Source: Lota lota (taxonomy: Eukaryota; Chordata; Actinopteri; Gadiformes; Lotidae). From it: DNA of 64,000 nucleotides. The notes under the pieces were generated by a model. It was not told where the DNA came from and made no database searches. It was given only the letters and a program-made list of their open reading frames with translations. Each line of letters opens with the position of its first letter. The first letter of the stretch is position 1. The position numbers and the translations under genes were made by a program. Of the stretch, positions 16,250 to 60,346 are shown piece after piece. The DNA lies in NCBI GenBank assembly GCA_026745465.1, contig JACYXH010000205.1:814001-878000 (forward strand). The letters run 5' to 3'.

Positions 16250-17585
16250 AAATAATTAAGTCATTAAATAATTTCATTCAAATTGACCCCTCACCAAAAA
16301 CATCCCTCCTCGTGATCCACAGAAAATGTTATTTTATTACGTTTAGGATGTTAACAGATAGCCTAGCATTTAAAAACTGCAGAAACAAAAATGTTGAGGT
16401 ATGAATTTCCAATTTAATGATTCTTGTCATAAATAAGCTTTCTTTGTTAGTTTAAGAAAGGACCGTAACATTGTTACGGTTATTGAACAAAATAAAATGC
16501 CTTCCATTTAGAGTATTTTGTTAAGGCAGGAGCTAGCGTAAAAACAAAAAAGAAAGCTATCAAGGATTGATGGATACAGCTCTATTGCACCATGCTAAGC
16601 AAACATGTTTCATTAAGTTTGGAGTAACTTCCATGTAGTTATATATTACTACAAATGGACATCTTGCCTCAGCAAACCTTTGTTAAAAAAAAGAAAGAAA
16701 AAGGCATCCATAACTTGTATTGAAGCTACTGCTTCATACGAAGACTTGAGGAAAATTAAATTGTACAGACCAACCCTCTAAAAAGGAACATAGGACAAAG
16801 CCAAACACACTGCAGAGCAGCCGATAATATTGGTATGCAGGGGACTAGTGTACACAGCTTAACTTGCACACCTTTAAGTACAAATATAGTCATATAAATT
16901 TAAATGTGTGCTTTAGAAAAAGGGAACAAATTTGGTATCCCACTGGCCCATTAAAACCAATCTGAGCAACAAGTTTAACCAGTCATTAGTAAATGAAAAG
17001 ATATCTAACCCCTTGTCATTATTTTTTTGCTCACTACTGTATACATAACATCACAATGCTATCATTAAGGTAATTGTCACCTCATGTAATTACTCTGCTA
17101 TCACACAAAGCACAAGGGGAAAGGCTTGAGCACAACTGTGCACAATATCAAAGTAGCTGGCAGTGTCAGAGCCCCATAATACTATCAAAAGCTCACTTAT
17201 TGTCTAAACAAAATATATGATATGAATGAATTATGCTATTTTTCACTGAGATTCCTCATGTCAAGCAATGGTTTTTGCAGCCTGCAAGTTTCCCCATAGT
17301 TAAGTTTTGGTATAACCTCTGCTGCAAACTATCTCCCTGAACTTGGGCTGTAAGGTGTAACAGCGGCCCCTAGCAGATGTAACGGGTATTGCATGGATGA
17401 TAAGACCAGTCCTTCAACAAGCATTTCACACACAGAGGGACGGATTATTGTTTTTGTATGATAACGGAGGTTTAACGTAGGCCCTGAACAACATGGGGTC
17501 AAATTAGTCAGAGGGTTGCTTGAAGTAAACCGGGAACACAAGTGATACGATTGCTAACAATGATGTACATGGACGGACGGGACCC
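16250..17585. other. dusp29/adk convergent interval, probable long adk 3' UTR
   Basis: A/T-rich without exons. In the human block KAT6B lies at this position; no histone acetyltransferase-like frame is visible here. Confidence 0.5.
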
Positions 17586-24106
<6,521 letters not shown>

Positions 24107-24941
24107 GGTGTCCCTATTTCTAAAACAATCTGACGCTGACAGACTTGTTGGACATCACAAATATAGAGACCAAAAGAGCTCGGAACACAAAAAAAAACTC
24201 CTAATTTCATCTCAGCGTGCCGCACGGATCGATATGCCCCGCCTCCAGCTTGGGACGCAACAATCGCAGCTAAAGGAGGAGCGATGAAACCATATCACTT
24301 ACTGATAGTTGTGTAGTTATTTCTTCAATCGATCGTTAATATATAAAATCCATGCGATTGAATCGTTCTTAAACAATCCAATTATATGGCGATACACGTC
24401 CAGCTGATGACATTCGGGCATGATTATGTTACATGTATTAACGTTCTTCTTCCCCGACACACAGCTAATGTCGAAGAAGAACAAAATTGGTCGACTCACG
24501 TTGGATTGTCACTGTCAGTACTGTGACGTCGAAAGACTCCACTGCCATGTATTGACACGTTACAACAGGACGGGAGAACGCACCGCTGCGCTATAACTAC
24601 ATGTTTTGACCTTCATCGTGCATGCATTTACAAGTCAATGCGGTTACGGCGTACAATGCCTGAATGTTAACTTTGAAGACATACGACGATTCACGGTCTC
24701 CCTTAGGCTATCTTTAGCGATTCCTGCACAACACAAGCCACGTGGGAGCTCCACAAACGCCCGTCCTCTTCAGACTGCGTGCAATTCCCCACTAAGTGGC
24801 CCGTTTCACTAGCATCACAAAAAACAGCTTCTCCAAACTTCGCAGGCGATCGCTACATAAATACATATTTAAGTGTGAGTGCAATGCAACAGAAAGCAAC
24901 CAATGGAAGGGTTCATTTCCTGAAATATTTATTCGTGTCAC
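24107..24941. promoter_or_regulatory. Probable adk short-isoform promoter region
   Basis: Lies between the two alternative first exons. A GC box-like CCCCGCC is near 24237. No TATA box is evident. A CpG-containing segment runs around 24520-24600. Function is inferred from position. Confidence 0.4.
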
Positions 24942-25081
24942 CTTAGTTTGGTTGGAGAATCTAGCTTCTTTGGAGACACGGTCTTCTCCTTTTTCTCATC
25001 TGAGAGTCTTTGTTTCTTTGGAGTAACTGTCTTCTCCTCTTTCTCCTCCGAATGTCTTTGTTTCCTTGACCTTGAAGCCAT
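24942..25081 (-). CDS. adk: Alternative first coding exon for a long, nuclear-type ADK isoform
   Basis: An ATG at 25079-25081 opens 140 nt ending at donor GTGACA. The exon ends two bases into a codon, exactly as the 14-nt short first exon does, so it splices in frame onto exon 2 (23169). It encodes 46 residues, strongly basic, with PKK and KKQR clusters. Established: mammalian ADK-L differs from ADK-S only by a basic N-terminus with a nuclear localisation signal from an upstream first exon. Here the segment is made of two copies of an 18-residue unit (RKQRHSEEKEEKTVTPKK and KKQRLSDEKKEKTVSPKK). It has no close sequence match to the mammalian exon that I can see; the call rests on position, phase and composition. 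Confidence 0.7.
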
Positions 25082-25375
25082 GCTTGACAACTGCTCGTTA
25101 CGTTTCGATAACCTTATCAGAAATGAATAACGTTCCCGATTGATACACGCGCCTTCCCTGTAGAACCGGTGTTGAGTTGGCCTCAATATTGCCCGATCTA
25201 AAGTAAACTGCTCGCTGTTTGTTCATTGCTGTATGTTGATTGAAATCAATATAAATTGCTTTCTTATAGCACAATTTATATATATATAATAAAAAAGCTA
25301 TAATTTAAAATTGAGTTAATGTATAGCTCATGTTGTTTTAGCGTGCATAATAGTTCAGGCTTCTCCGTGGGAACT
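25082..25375. promoter_or_regulatory. Shared adk-L / ap3m1 promoter interval
   Basis: Divergent genes with under 800 bases between their coding starts. The human ADK and AP3M1 genes are described as head-to-head with a common promoter. No TATA box stands out. Confidence 0.5.
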
Positions 25376-25855
25376 ATGAATGGTCAGGACTATTGGAAAA
25401 GTGCCACATTGCCACAACATCGTTCACCGACTACTGCAGGTATAACTTTATGTATCTGTTATTCAAAGTTGTAATAAGTCACCCATCTTCCAGCGATGTC
25501 ATTTGGTTTTGGAGTGGAATTTAATGTATCTGTCATCCTTCCGGTTGTGAACCGAAAATCGGATGGATTTCTTGTTGTTTCAAGCTTGACCAATAGAAAA
25601 GCCAACTGCCTAACTTACCTGCGTTTCACTTTAATATTTTGAAGTTGCAACTCGTGACCGCCTTTTTACTTTGTTTTGAATGCATGCATTCATCGTACAT
25701 GTTTAATGCAGTAGTAAATGGTTGGTGATTTCAATGTACTTGTGACTTTTTGTTCTTCTATAACTTGTATATTCCCTTCCTTATCTCCTTCGCACTCTCT
25801 CCCTCTATGTGACAGCATTCACAACCTTGACAGCCTCACCATTGTTGCAGTTGAA

Positions 25856-28800
25856 ATGATTCACAGCCTGTTTCTGATTAACCACTCGGGAGACATCTTC
25901 CTGGAGAAACACTGGAAGAGCGTCATCGGCCGCAGTGTTTGCGACTACTTCTTCGAAGCGAAGGAGAAGGCTGCGGAGCCAGAGGATGTCCCTCCCGTGC
26001 TGCAAACCCCACACCACTACCTTATCAGCATCTACCGGGACAGGCTCTTCTTCCTCTCAGTCATTCAGACGGAGGCCCCCCCGCTGTTCGTGATCGAGTT
26101 CCTGCACAGAGTGGCTGAGATGTTTCAGGTCTGCTCAAGCTTATTGTGTGTCTGTGTGTTTTTGCCCAAGGGATGAAATACTATTGCGTTGAATTATACT
26201 ATTTGCCTAGTTTGTGTGTGGATATGACAGTTACTATGAGGGCATGGTTATTTCCTTGGATATTTGCTTAGTGTTTCCATCCTTGGGTGCTTTTAACAAT
26301 AAAGATGGACACCTGTAGGCTGCAGGCATCTTTGTGCAAGATACCTAGCCACTACTTGCCCATTAATGATGTATCTAAATTCACAGTGAGCCACTTTATA
26401 TAAAAGCTATACTATATATAATTAATATTAAATATCTGCTATTGTCCTCCATTTATGGTCTCTACATAAAACATCCTTACTGTGTGCAATTGGATATACA
26501 TTTATTTGTATTTTCCCAGGATTATTTTGGAGAATGCTCCGAGACGGTCATTAAGGACAACGTGGTGACGGTGTATGAGCTATTGGAGGAGATGCTGGAC
26601 AACGGTTTCCCTCTGGCTACGGAGTCCAACATCCTGAAGGAGATGATCCGGCCACCCACCATCCTGAGAACCATGGTCAACACACTCACAGGTCCACAGA
26701 ACTTCACAAACACGATCGAGCGTTCCCTGCAATTATCAGACAATCTCCATTCTATTTGGTACAATACCAATTGTTAATTTTACTTAACTGTACTTTTGTT
26801 TTCTGCATTTCTACGCTTAATGCTTTTATTTGTTGTTTTTTCCAGGAACTAGTAATTTTGAAGAAAGGTTACCATCGGGTCAGTTGTCAACGATCCCATG
26901 GAGGCGTGCAGGTGTAAAATACACCAATAATGAGGCTTATTTCGACGTGATAGAGGAGATAGACGCCATAGTAGACAAATCAGGTAGAAAAACCTTCCTT
27001 ATTGGGTACAGTAATGTCGTGGCAATTCCTTTATGATATATTGCATCTAGGACAAATGAGACTTCTAAATGCAAAGAAGCACACAATAGTTGTAGAATAT
27101 ACCTATTTAATGTATGCATACACCAGTTTCCTCTCTAGCAGACTGAGCCCACGAACACAGATTCACAGAGCGTTTTACTACAGTTTCACCCCTCCCCAGA
27201 ATTAAATTTCATGACCTCAAAGGAGGAAAGTAATACAGTTTCACCGCTTCATGCTTCATGTCCTCCAACTGGTCAGCAGAGTGAAAGCCAGTGGTGCTCC
27301 ATGTCCTCCAACTGGTCAGCAGACTAAAGAACAGAGGTCCCTGCAGGCCGGGCGCCATGAGGGGGCAAAAGGGTGTAATGCCCCCCTCAGATAAAATATT
27401 GTTCCCCCTTGGTTTTGTATCCATATTTCCTATCACACAATCTGCCGCATCCGTCATGCTCACCCGATTGATTGTGTCTGAGTGTTTCATTCACGCAACT
27501 CTATTGCATGCATGACACATTAATGTTGGACATTTTACCAGCTGAAAAAAGGAATTGTGATTGGCCTTCCCAATTGAAGGGCGGGGCCAGTTTGACTGGT
27601 TTACTTTCAAAGTTATGTAATACAAAACAAATTTTTTCACTGAGCAGCTGAATCGAATATCTGAATCAAACTCTTTTGAATCAGGGTAAAAAGAGGCAGC
27701 CTGGTTGGGCTTGTATTATTTTTTGGCTTTTTGGAAATGTCAGTAATAAGCGTAGACATATAAGAAGGGGGATGTGATGGTAATGTTGTTTTATATGGTA
27801 GATTAGTTGCTTGCTTTGCATTACATTGATGAGGGTAGGCAGACCTTGACCAATCTCTGTTGTTGTCATACGCAGCATATAACGGCAGTCTTGTGGCAAG
27901 AGTAGTGAATTGTCCATGTTTTTAAAGAGGTGCAGTAGCCTGTATTATTGTGGCAAGACTGCAGCTGATGGCAGCAAATACATTGTGTGTGATTGTACTA
28001 TAGATTATTATCCCTCCTGTGTTATCAGCAGGTGAAAAATAGTTGTGCCCCCTCTGTCATTTCTGATGCCCCCTCGCCTAGTTAATCTTGCCACCGTGCC
28101 TGGGTCCCTGCGTTGTTGCAAGGGGGGCTCTGCTTCCTTACGACCAACCGTTACTGAGTCTATCCTTCTCTGTTCAGTTCAAGCCAGGGCTAATGGGTAA
28201 CCTACAGTGTGGCTAGATAATACAACATGAGAAAGCAAAGCAAACATCAAAAACACATGGATTTTACATTTACAGTTACAATCACACAGTGAGCACAGCT
28301 CAGGGTTGGGCAAATTGTAAAAAAAAAAAGCAGGGATGTTCTTTTAATATGCTGTGGTCACCAATTTCCTTTTTTCTTTTTAATGTATAAAAAAAATGTA
28401 TGTTTTATAACAAAAATAGTTAATATTTTTTTTTTGTGCCTGTGATTGGTCCACAGGTACGACGGTGTGTGCTGAGATACAGGGTGTAATTGAAGCCTGC
28501 ATCAAGCTCTCTGGGATGCCTGATTTGACTCTCTCTTTTATGGTGGGTTCCCCTTCTCCCATCTTTTTTAATTGTATTTCTTTGTGGAATGACTTCCCTG
28601 CTAACCTGACTCACCAGGTGGGTCATTAAACAGAACCATATGGGAATTCTTCCTTGGAAACTGTTTGGAAAGGGGCCGGCACGTTCCAAAAATACTTGGC
28701 AGGTTATTGGATGAACCATCTGTATCGCCGTAGATCACGTAGTTCCTCATAGGACGCGGATTGGGCCGAACCACTGTATTTTGGCCCCAAGTGCATAACT

Positions 28801-31800
28801 TGAAGCCTGGCCAGATGGATTCTCGCGTGATCCTGATCTCGCGAATCCAGCTGCCTCACAAGGTAACTTCGCTGTTACAGTCGCTCCCTGTCTGAATCTT
28901 GCATTGCAGAATCCCCGACTCCTGGATGACGTCAGTTTCCACCCATGTGTGAGATTCAAGCGCTGGGAGTCGGAGCGCGTCCTCTCTTTTATCCCCCCCG
29001 ATGGAAATTTCACACTCATGACCTACCACGTCAGCGCCCAGAAGTAAGCACACCACATGCCTCCTGATCCGTACCCCTTTCTGACATGCGCATTCAGGGA
29101 AAGAGTTTTAAAGAGTTTCACCTCTTGATGTCCATTATCACAAATGTATTATCACTGAGCCGCATCAGCTGAATGTAAAGCCAACTTCAGAAGGATTTCC
29201 CTGTAAGGAAGTTATATGTTTTGGGTTGGTTTGCTTTGTCGTTGCATTAAAATGGGATTTAAAAACACCCCCATCAATTGTAATGATATTTAAAGACGCT
29301 CATCTAAGCGTTCAGACATTAATGTTTGTTTATTTGGCAGGCAGTTTACATATACAACTAATTGTTTTGCTAATTCTAACTTTGACCTTTTTTGAATATC
29401 AACCATGCCTGCCTAAAGAGGCATACCATTCCCTTGCACACAAATCCTAAGTGACGCATAAGTAGGTGATGAATAATAACTTATTTTAGGACACTTCTTC
29501 GCGGCAAAGTATTTGATTACATTTTAAAGCATGATCATGGGAAGATACAGGCAGCATATATTCCATGAGACAATGGGTGTAAATTATTCTTATAGGGAAA
29601 TGTTCACATCTTGGGCAGTAACAACAAAGGAAACGGGTGAGGGGTAGTGATTGTGGAGAGTAAAGGTTTGGCCATGGCTGAAGTCAGCCATGGCAGGAGA
29701 GACTAAGTTAATTTGCAATAAACTATGGGGGAGAGTTGACATGTCTGCAAGGCTGCAAGACAGCTAAAGGAATCGACACAACAAAGAAGTCAGTAGATTG
29801 GCATGGCCTCCATATCATACATCGTGGCTACAGTGCAAATGCAAACTACCTTAACACCTTTCAAGTATATAGAGGAAGGGAGACGTATCTAGGCGCAAGG
29901 AGAAAGTATACAAATGCATTTTCAATTGATTAGTATTTATATAAACAAGGTTTATATAATTGTATTAAAACATTATGATTAATATTTCCATGACAGCGAC
30001 TGGCTGCAACAATTAGTAAAAAAGTGATCAAATATATATTTTTAATATTAGATTAATCATTTAGGTCCTTTATCACGTATAAACATTTGCTGCTTAATGC
30101 TTCAGAAATTGAAATATGTTTCATGGATCTTTATAAAATGATCTTTATATTTGAGTTCTTCTTGGCTGCTTTTCAGATAAAGCAAGAAAATGTAAGAATG
30201 TTGGACTCTGTTAGCTTGGAACGGCATTTGCTATTATTGATTACATTTTACAGACTCAATTGTTAATCGAAAAAACAAATGGCTGTTGTACTACTCAAAT
30301 ATGAAAACAATCGTGAGCTGCAGCCCTAGCTATAAGAATCCTACCTCCTCTATCTATTTACCCTCTCCCCTGCCTCCCCAGCCTCGTGGCCATCCCAGTG
30401 TACGTGAAGCAGAGCATCAGCTTCTTTGAGAGCGGTTCCGGGGGATGCTTGGACCTGACGGTGGGCCCCAAGCAGACCATGGGGAAGATGGTTGAGTGCT
30501 TTGTGATCACCATCCACATGCCCAAAGCTGTGCTCAGCACCAGCCTCACAGCCACGCAGGGAAGCTACACCTACGACCCCGCTACCAAGGTAACCACTAA
30601 GGGTGGGATTCTTTCGCTATCTCACAACTCGATCTCATTTAGATTCTGGGGAGGTCACAATTCGATTCAATTAATTTATTCTCGATTCAAAACGATTCCC
30701 CATTAAAAATCGATTCTTGATCCAGGACAAAGAGGGGCTCATTTTAGCATCTACTCCAGTGGGCTAAGAAAGGCAGTTTAGCAAATGATGGCATCAAAGC
30801 AGAGTACAGTGTGTATACGATTATGTCGGTTTTATACTTTAAAAGTTATATTACCGATAACGTGCTAAGACGTGTCTATGTGGTGGTGGTGGTGGTAGGT
30901 GCTGGTGTGGGACATTGGGAGGCTGAACCCCCAGAAGCTTCCTAACCTGCGGGGCAGCCTAAGTCTGCAGGACGGGGCCCCCAAACCAGAGGACAACCCC
31001 TCACTCAACATCGCCCTCAAAATTCAACAGCTGGCCATATCAGGTACCCTTACTTTGAAGTAACCTTTCCTTTTACCCTGTTGTAATGAGCCAGGTTTTA
31101 GGTAATCACTTCCCTATTTCAAAGTTTACTTTAACTAAGTTTAACTTGGTCACTATGGAAGTTTACTTAATTTGAATCACTGGTGTCATCCAGAAGTGTA
31201 TTAATGTATCCTGAAGAGGTTCATTCAAATCAAGATGCAGTTTCAAAGTTTGTTGTCCCAAATAGACCATAGAGCCAAGACGCAATGTCCCACCCTTTAT
31301 TCACGGGCTCCTGCAGGATACCCCAACAACCAGCCATCCTGCTACATGGCTGACCCTCTTCTTGTCACCCTCATACTCTGTGTTACTCTTTCTCCCATTA
31401 TGGGTCACTCTCTGTCAATGTGTGTTTCTCTCTCCCATTATGTGTTACTCTGTCCCATTATGTCTTCTCTCCGATTATGGGTTCTTAATTCATCACAAAC
31501 AACAGTATATTTAAACACATGACAAGGGCGGGGCTATCAGATACCTTCCAAGGTGCAACCCCCTATTTCCTATTGGGTTACCGGTATTCAAAAAAAGGCC
31601 AATCACAAACTGCCTACACCCATCTAGGTTGAACAGTTAGCGGGGTGTAATACCTAGGTAAGATTGGCACCCAGACCTGTTGGTCTGTGGGGGATCTGTT
31701 GTTGGACTGTAAGATGAAAGGATGACCATTTTGGTGCTAGTACCAGCACCTCAGTTGCTCCCTTGATCAAATGCTTCAGAACAGTAGGGGTTTAGAGACT

Positions 31801-32661
31801 GGCAGGGAGGAGGGTGAGAACAGGATGAAGGTGAATCCATATAAATTGTTTGATCAACTCCTCAATAGTAGTGGGGGTATAGAGACAGTCAAACCCAGTT
31901 TGACAGTTAGTTTACACACACTGTGTAAACTGACAAAACCGTAATTTGTAAACATCCATAAGGGATGGCATCAAGGACATAAAACTAAAAACAACAGCGA
32001 ACAATCTAATAACCTCTGAAACTAAACATCAAATTAGATAACGGGTATAACCACAACAATGTAATAACCTCTCAAACTAAATTATTAATTAAAACAATTA
32101 GCAACTACAACCACCATGCTAATTTTCAACAATATTATACCAACGTGTAAACTTATTTCAAACTCACTTTGCTCTTCTAGCGAGACACAATGCACACCAG
32201 GCATTAACACTATCGTACAGGCAGAGGATTAGATCTAGCGTACATGCAGACGCTCACTTGCAATGGAACCACAAACAGGCATTCCAGCTAATCGTTCAGA
32301 CATGGCAGCTTGGCGTACAATCAGATGCTCACATATAGGCTACACGTTTACTTGCAGAGTATCTTTTAGCCTCCCTATTTCACTTTTTTTTCCTTCTTTT
32401 TTTTTGTATAGTTTGACAGCAGAACAGATATTGTTTCACAAAGCATAGATAATATCTGTATTAATTAATACGCCATGTTTGCATTAGGTTTGAATGTGTT
32501 GACTTAATCTACCCATATGGGTCATTGTTGAATTTGCTTATCTGACGTATTTTGTTGCAGGGCTAAAGGTGAACCGACTGGACATGTATGGAGAGAAGTA
32601 CAAGCCTTTTAAAGGAGTCAAATATGTCACAAAAGCTGGAAAATTCCAAGTGAGGACCTGA
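25856..32661 (+). CDS. ap3m1: AP-3 complex subunit mu-1
   Basis: Eight coding exons: 25856-26128, 26520-26691, 26846-26983, 28457-28542, 28910-29043, 30382-30589, 30899-31043, 32561-32661; 1257 nt, 418 aa, identical in length to the human protein. N-terminal longin-type domain (MIHSLFLINHSGDIFLEKHW, about residues 1-140), a linker, then the mu-homology domain (about 176-418: WRRAGVKYTNNEAYFDVIEEID, FKRWESERVLSFIPPDGNF, NRLDMYGEKYKPFKGVKYVT). It ends AGKFQVRT. Role: cargo-binding medium subunit of AP-3, which recognises tyrosine-based YxxPhi signals and routes proteins from endosomes to lysosomes, pigment granules and synaptic vesicles. Phases close at every junction. Intron 3 carries a hAT-type element. 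An upstream in-frame ATG at 25376 is possible through the donor at 25440. Confidence 0.97.
27336..28110. mobile_element. Non-autonomous hAT-type element in ap3m1
   Basis: The element is 27344-28102 (759 bp), beginning CAGGCCGGGCGCC and ending in the inverted form of CAGGCACGGTGGC, flanked by a perfect 8-bp duplication GGTCCCTG (27336-27343 and 28103-28110). No transposase frame. It makes up about half of the intron. Confidence 0.8.
31044..32560. other. ap3m1 last intron
   Basis: No exon. Around 31365-31490 a degenerate tandem repeat rich in CTCTCCCATTATG. The remainder is unremarkable. Confidence 0.4.
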
Positions 32662-33822
32662 ACATCAACTGGCTGATGTGACAAAGGCCAACAATTGAAT
32701 GTGCCAAACATGGGGAAATTAAAATTTCCCCTGCTGTGTCAGTTAGTTCTACAAGCCTTCTGTATCCTACTAGCTCACTGTTATTAATGAAAGACTTTGT
32801 GTTGTCCAATGTTAATTTATGTTCATAGTGTTGCAGAGAATCGAATGGTACTTCTAATCTTTTAAAGGGAAGCCTTAATAATTGTGGGAAAATACTTATA
32901 TGCTCTTATTTTTTTTTCTGTATGTGCATTATCTTGACCAGATAATGGGTCTTTTGAGACAGTTTTGTGACTTGTTTCTTTTTATTCTTCATGTTATAGT
33001 TTATTTTTTTCCTCATTTTATATGCTCTAAGAGAAACACTAACCTTTAAAAGACTTTAATTACGTCAAGTGCATCAGCTTGTCAGCGACGCCATTTCACA
33101 CTTCAGCACACAAACCATGAAATCAGTGTCAATGTCTGCAGGCCTTGTTACCTTTTGCAACTGAACACAATCAGTTTTATACAGTAGCTAGTTTTCTAGA
33201 ATCCAATGCCTGTTCGCGACTTTCGAACAAGTGGCCACCGTTCCCTTGTTAACCGTGTCAGTGCAGGTATTTCAGCCCAGAAATGTTGCCTTTGCGGTTT
33301 GGCAGGAATGTCCGTTTGCCATAAAGAGCCCCTTGGTCCTCGTCGACTACACCTTGGAGAACTGGGGAAGCAACTATTATGTATTATATGTTGGACCTAA
33401 CCTCGTCACTTTGGCCTGACTACAACTACAAGCAACAATAGTTATCATTTACACAGGAACGAGAAATGGAGAAGATGGAGTTTTTAATCATGAATCGCTG
33501 AAGGTTTCAGTCCCTACTCCGCTGTGCCTTTCTGCTCTGTTGTAGAGTTGAGGATGCTAAGGAGGAAATCTCACCATACCTTTATAAAACAATACTTACG
33601 TAATGCAGCCGTATTTAACACAGCTTTTGCACAATCACTTATTGGGGCGGGTGGAGAAAAGAAATACCTTCTGTTTATCGACAAATTGAGATATATTATA
33701 TGAATAACCCATGTTATATTATTTACTATAATGCTCATGAAGTGTACTTTAGTATGAGATAACATTGGCATGAGCATAACATGTCAAATAAAGAGGCTTA
33801 TCAAGTCCAACATTATTTGTAT
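32662..33822 (+). other. ap3m1 3' untranslated region
   Basis: About 1.1 kb from the stop to AATAAA at 33787-33792. No coding potential. Confidence 0.6.
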
Positions 33823-33829
33823 TTTTATT
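33787..33829. terminator. Convergent poly(A) signals of ap3m1 and vcl
   Basis: AATAAA on plus at 33787-33792 and AATAAA on minus at 33824-33829, facing each other with 31 bases between. The usual 10-30 nt cleavage offset would make the two mRNA 3' ends abut or overlap. Confidence 0.55.
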
Positions 33830-35760
33830 ATTCCAAGGCACAGATGTGTGGACAGCGCTACGAGAATCATACATCCAAGGTTGGACAACTTCAGTGACTC
33901 GATGTTAGTGATTGCTGCATCCTTATAGGCCAACGTGTAAATAACGCATATCATTTTTCTTTAACCACAGTCCACCTTTAATACCGCCTGTTAAGTAAAG
34001 TTTATATGCACACACGTATTTATACTTTTCTGTTACAGATGTACTAAAACTGCCATTGCAAAAGAAAAAAAAAACATGGTTGTTTATATATTTATATACA
34101 GTATATATAAACAATTTATTATTCCACACCCATTCCAACCTGTTTGGGTTATCACCGTCTTGAATGTGTCAGGCAAAGATAATTGAACAGTTGCCTGATG
34201 CAAATCCAAATTTAGCACTAGCATGAATAAACAAATAGTTCACAACATGAACATATTTTAAGGTTACAAAACCATTGCCGTCATTTGGGAAAAAGTACAA
34301 GCACACGATTGTTGGGAACATTCAAACGATGGTGTCCAGGTTCTCACGCGTAAGTCTGTAGAATGGGCTTCTCACAACATTGTTAAATGATAAAGCTAAA
34401 ACATAAAAATGTTAAGGTAAGATGTTCAAAGTAACGCACAAAATGATTGAAGTCGCAATGTGTTCTAATGAGCCCCTCCCAGGTAGAAGGCAGCACACTT
34501 TAAGAATTGAACAGAACTCTGCCAGGGTCTTTAACAGCGTTCTGTCCACTCATTGGCTGTGCAACTTGGTGACGCGAACTAGCGTAGCTCGCCTGGCGTG
34601 GGCTGGCGTAGTTTTGGGAGTGTCGATAGTAAGATTATTTTAAACAAAGAGCAGTTTTTATTTGTAGAATATGTCAGTAATAGGATGTGATTTTATTGAT
34701 AACGTTATTGAAGTCACTATCGATCAGCATTGACTACATACATTTCCGTGTATTTTCATTTATGCTACGAGCTAGTTGAAATGTTACACACTGCGACTTT
34801 AACTTTAAAAAAGCAACGTTACTTACTTTTAAGTCAAATGTCTCTTTTACTTGACCTAAGTTCATATCAATATTTGTTGTTCTGAATTAAAACGGTATTG
34901 ATGAAATCCTTGGGCAATGTTAAACCATAAGGAACAAACTATTGAAACACAACAGTGGCTAATGCTGCTGTGGAGTTAGCACCAAAACAAATGTAACAAT
35001 ATCCACCTCTCAGCGACATGACCTTTTGAATAGGTTTCATAAACCCATAAATCGTGAAAGGAAACAAACCAAAAGCATTGCATGGCAAAGTGTAATTCAG
35101 TTGATGCGTCATATTTCACCTCTCGGATGGATCGTCAGTTAAGAGCAGTATAGCGATTCAACGTAAACATAAGGACCAAAATACAATCAGCCAGGTATGC
35201 ATAAGATCAAAGCATTTCAACGCTCAGCAAAGGATGTTAACAAAATAAATCCCTATGAAATATATACAGTACACCATAATAAACCGATGACATTAAACAA
35301 AAAGTAAACATTCTTTATCTGTTAATAGTATATGTAATAATTCTCCTTTTAAAAGTAGAAAAAACGTTTCATGCAAAAAATATATACCTGGGATTTGGAT
35401 AAACTCTTGTAACCCAACATACCAAAAATATATATTAAAAAACTGTCAAATATTAACCTATGGATTTCCATAGCTACAGATAAAAGAGCCGGGGAACAAA
35501 GAGGGTTTAACTGACAGTTGGCCAAGTACCAAAAGATAATAGTCCTTGATAACACACAAACAAACAACACACACGCACACACACACACAAACTGAAGTAA
35601 AGGACAGACTGAAAGCTGCACTACGCATGCTTTGTCTTTACAAAGGGGAGTACTATCATTCTTCCTTTGTGTGCGTGTCATTTGAACAAAGGATCTGTGG
35701 TGTGCTATTATATTTGAACTAAACCCTGTATTTCAGGTGGCAGTTGGGTGAGTTTGTGGT
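33830..35760 (-). other. Probable vcl 3' untranslated region
   Basis: About 1.9 kb between the vcl stop codon and the candidate poly(A) signal, A/T-rich with no exon. It contains a family B repeat near 34560-34802 and a short CA run near 35573. Confidence 0.5.
34560..34802. mobile_element. MITE-like family B, partial inverted copy
   Basis: Read on the minus strand it starts TTAAAGTCGCAGTGTGTAAC and aligns by eye with the element at 41281-41448 (TAGCTCG, GATCGAT, TTATCAATAAAATCAC, CATATTCTAC). The other end is not clear. Confidence 0.5.

Positions 35761-60346
<24,586 letters not shown>

Noticed and set aside
16159-17585. A remnant of kat6b between dusp29 and adk
   Set aside because: No MYST, PHD or serine/methionine-rich coding stretch could be seen on either strand.
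26449-26458. CArG box in ap3m1
   Set aside because: It matches the consensus but is intronic in a housekeeping gene with no reason to expect SRF control; a chance occurrence is likely.
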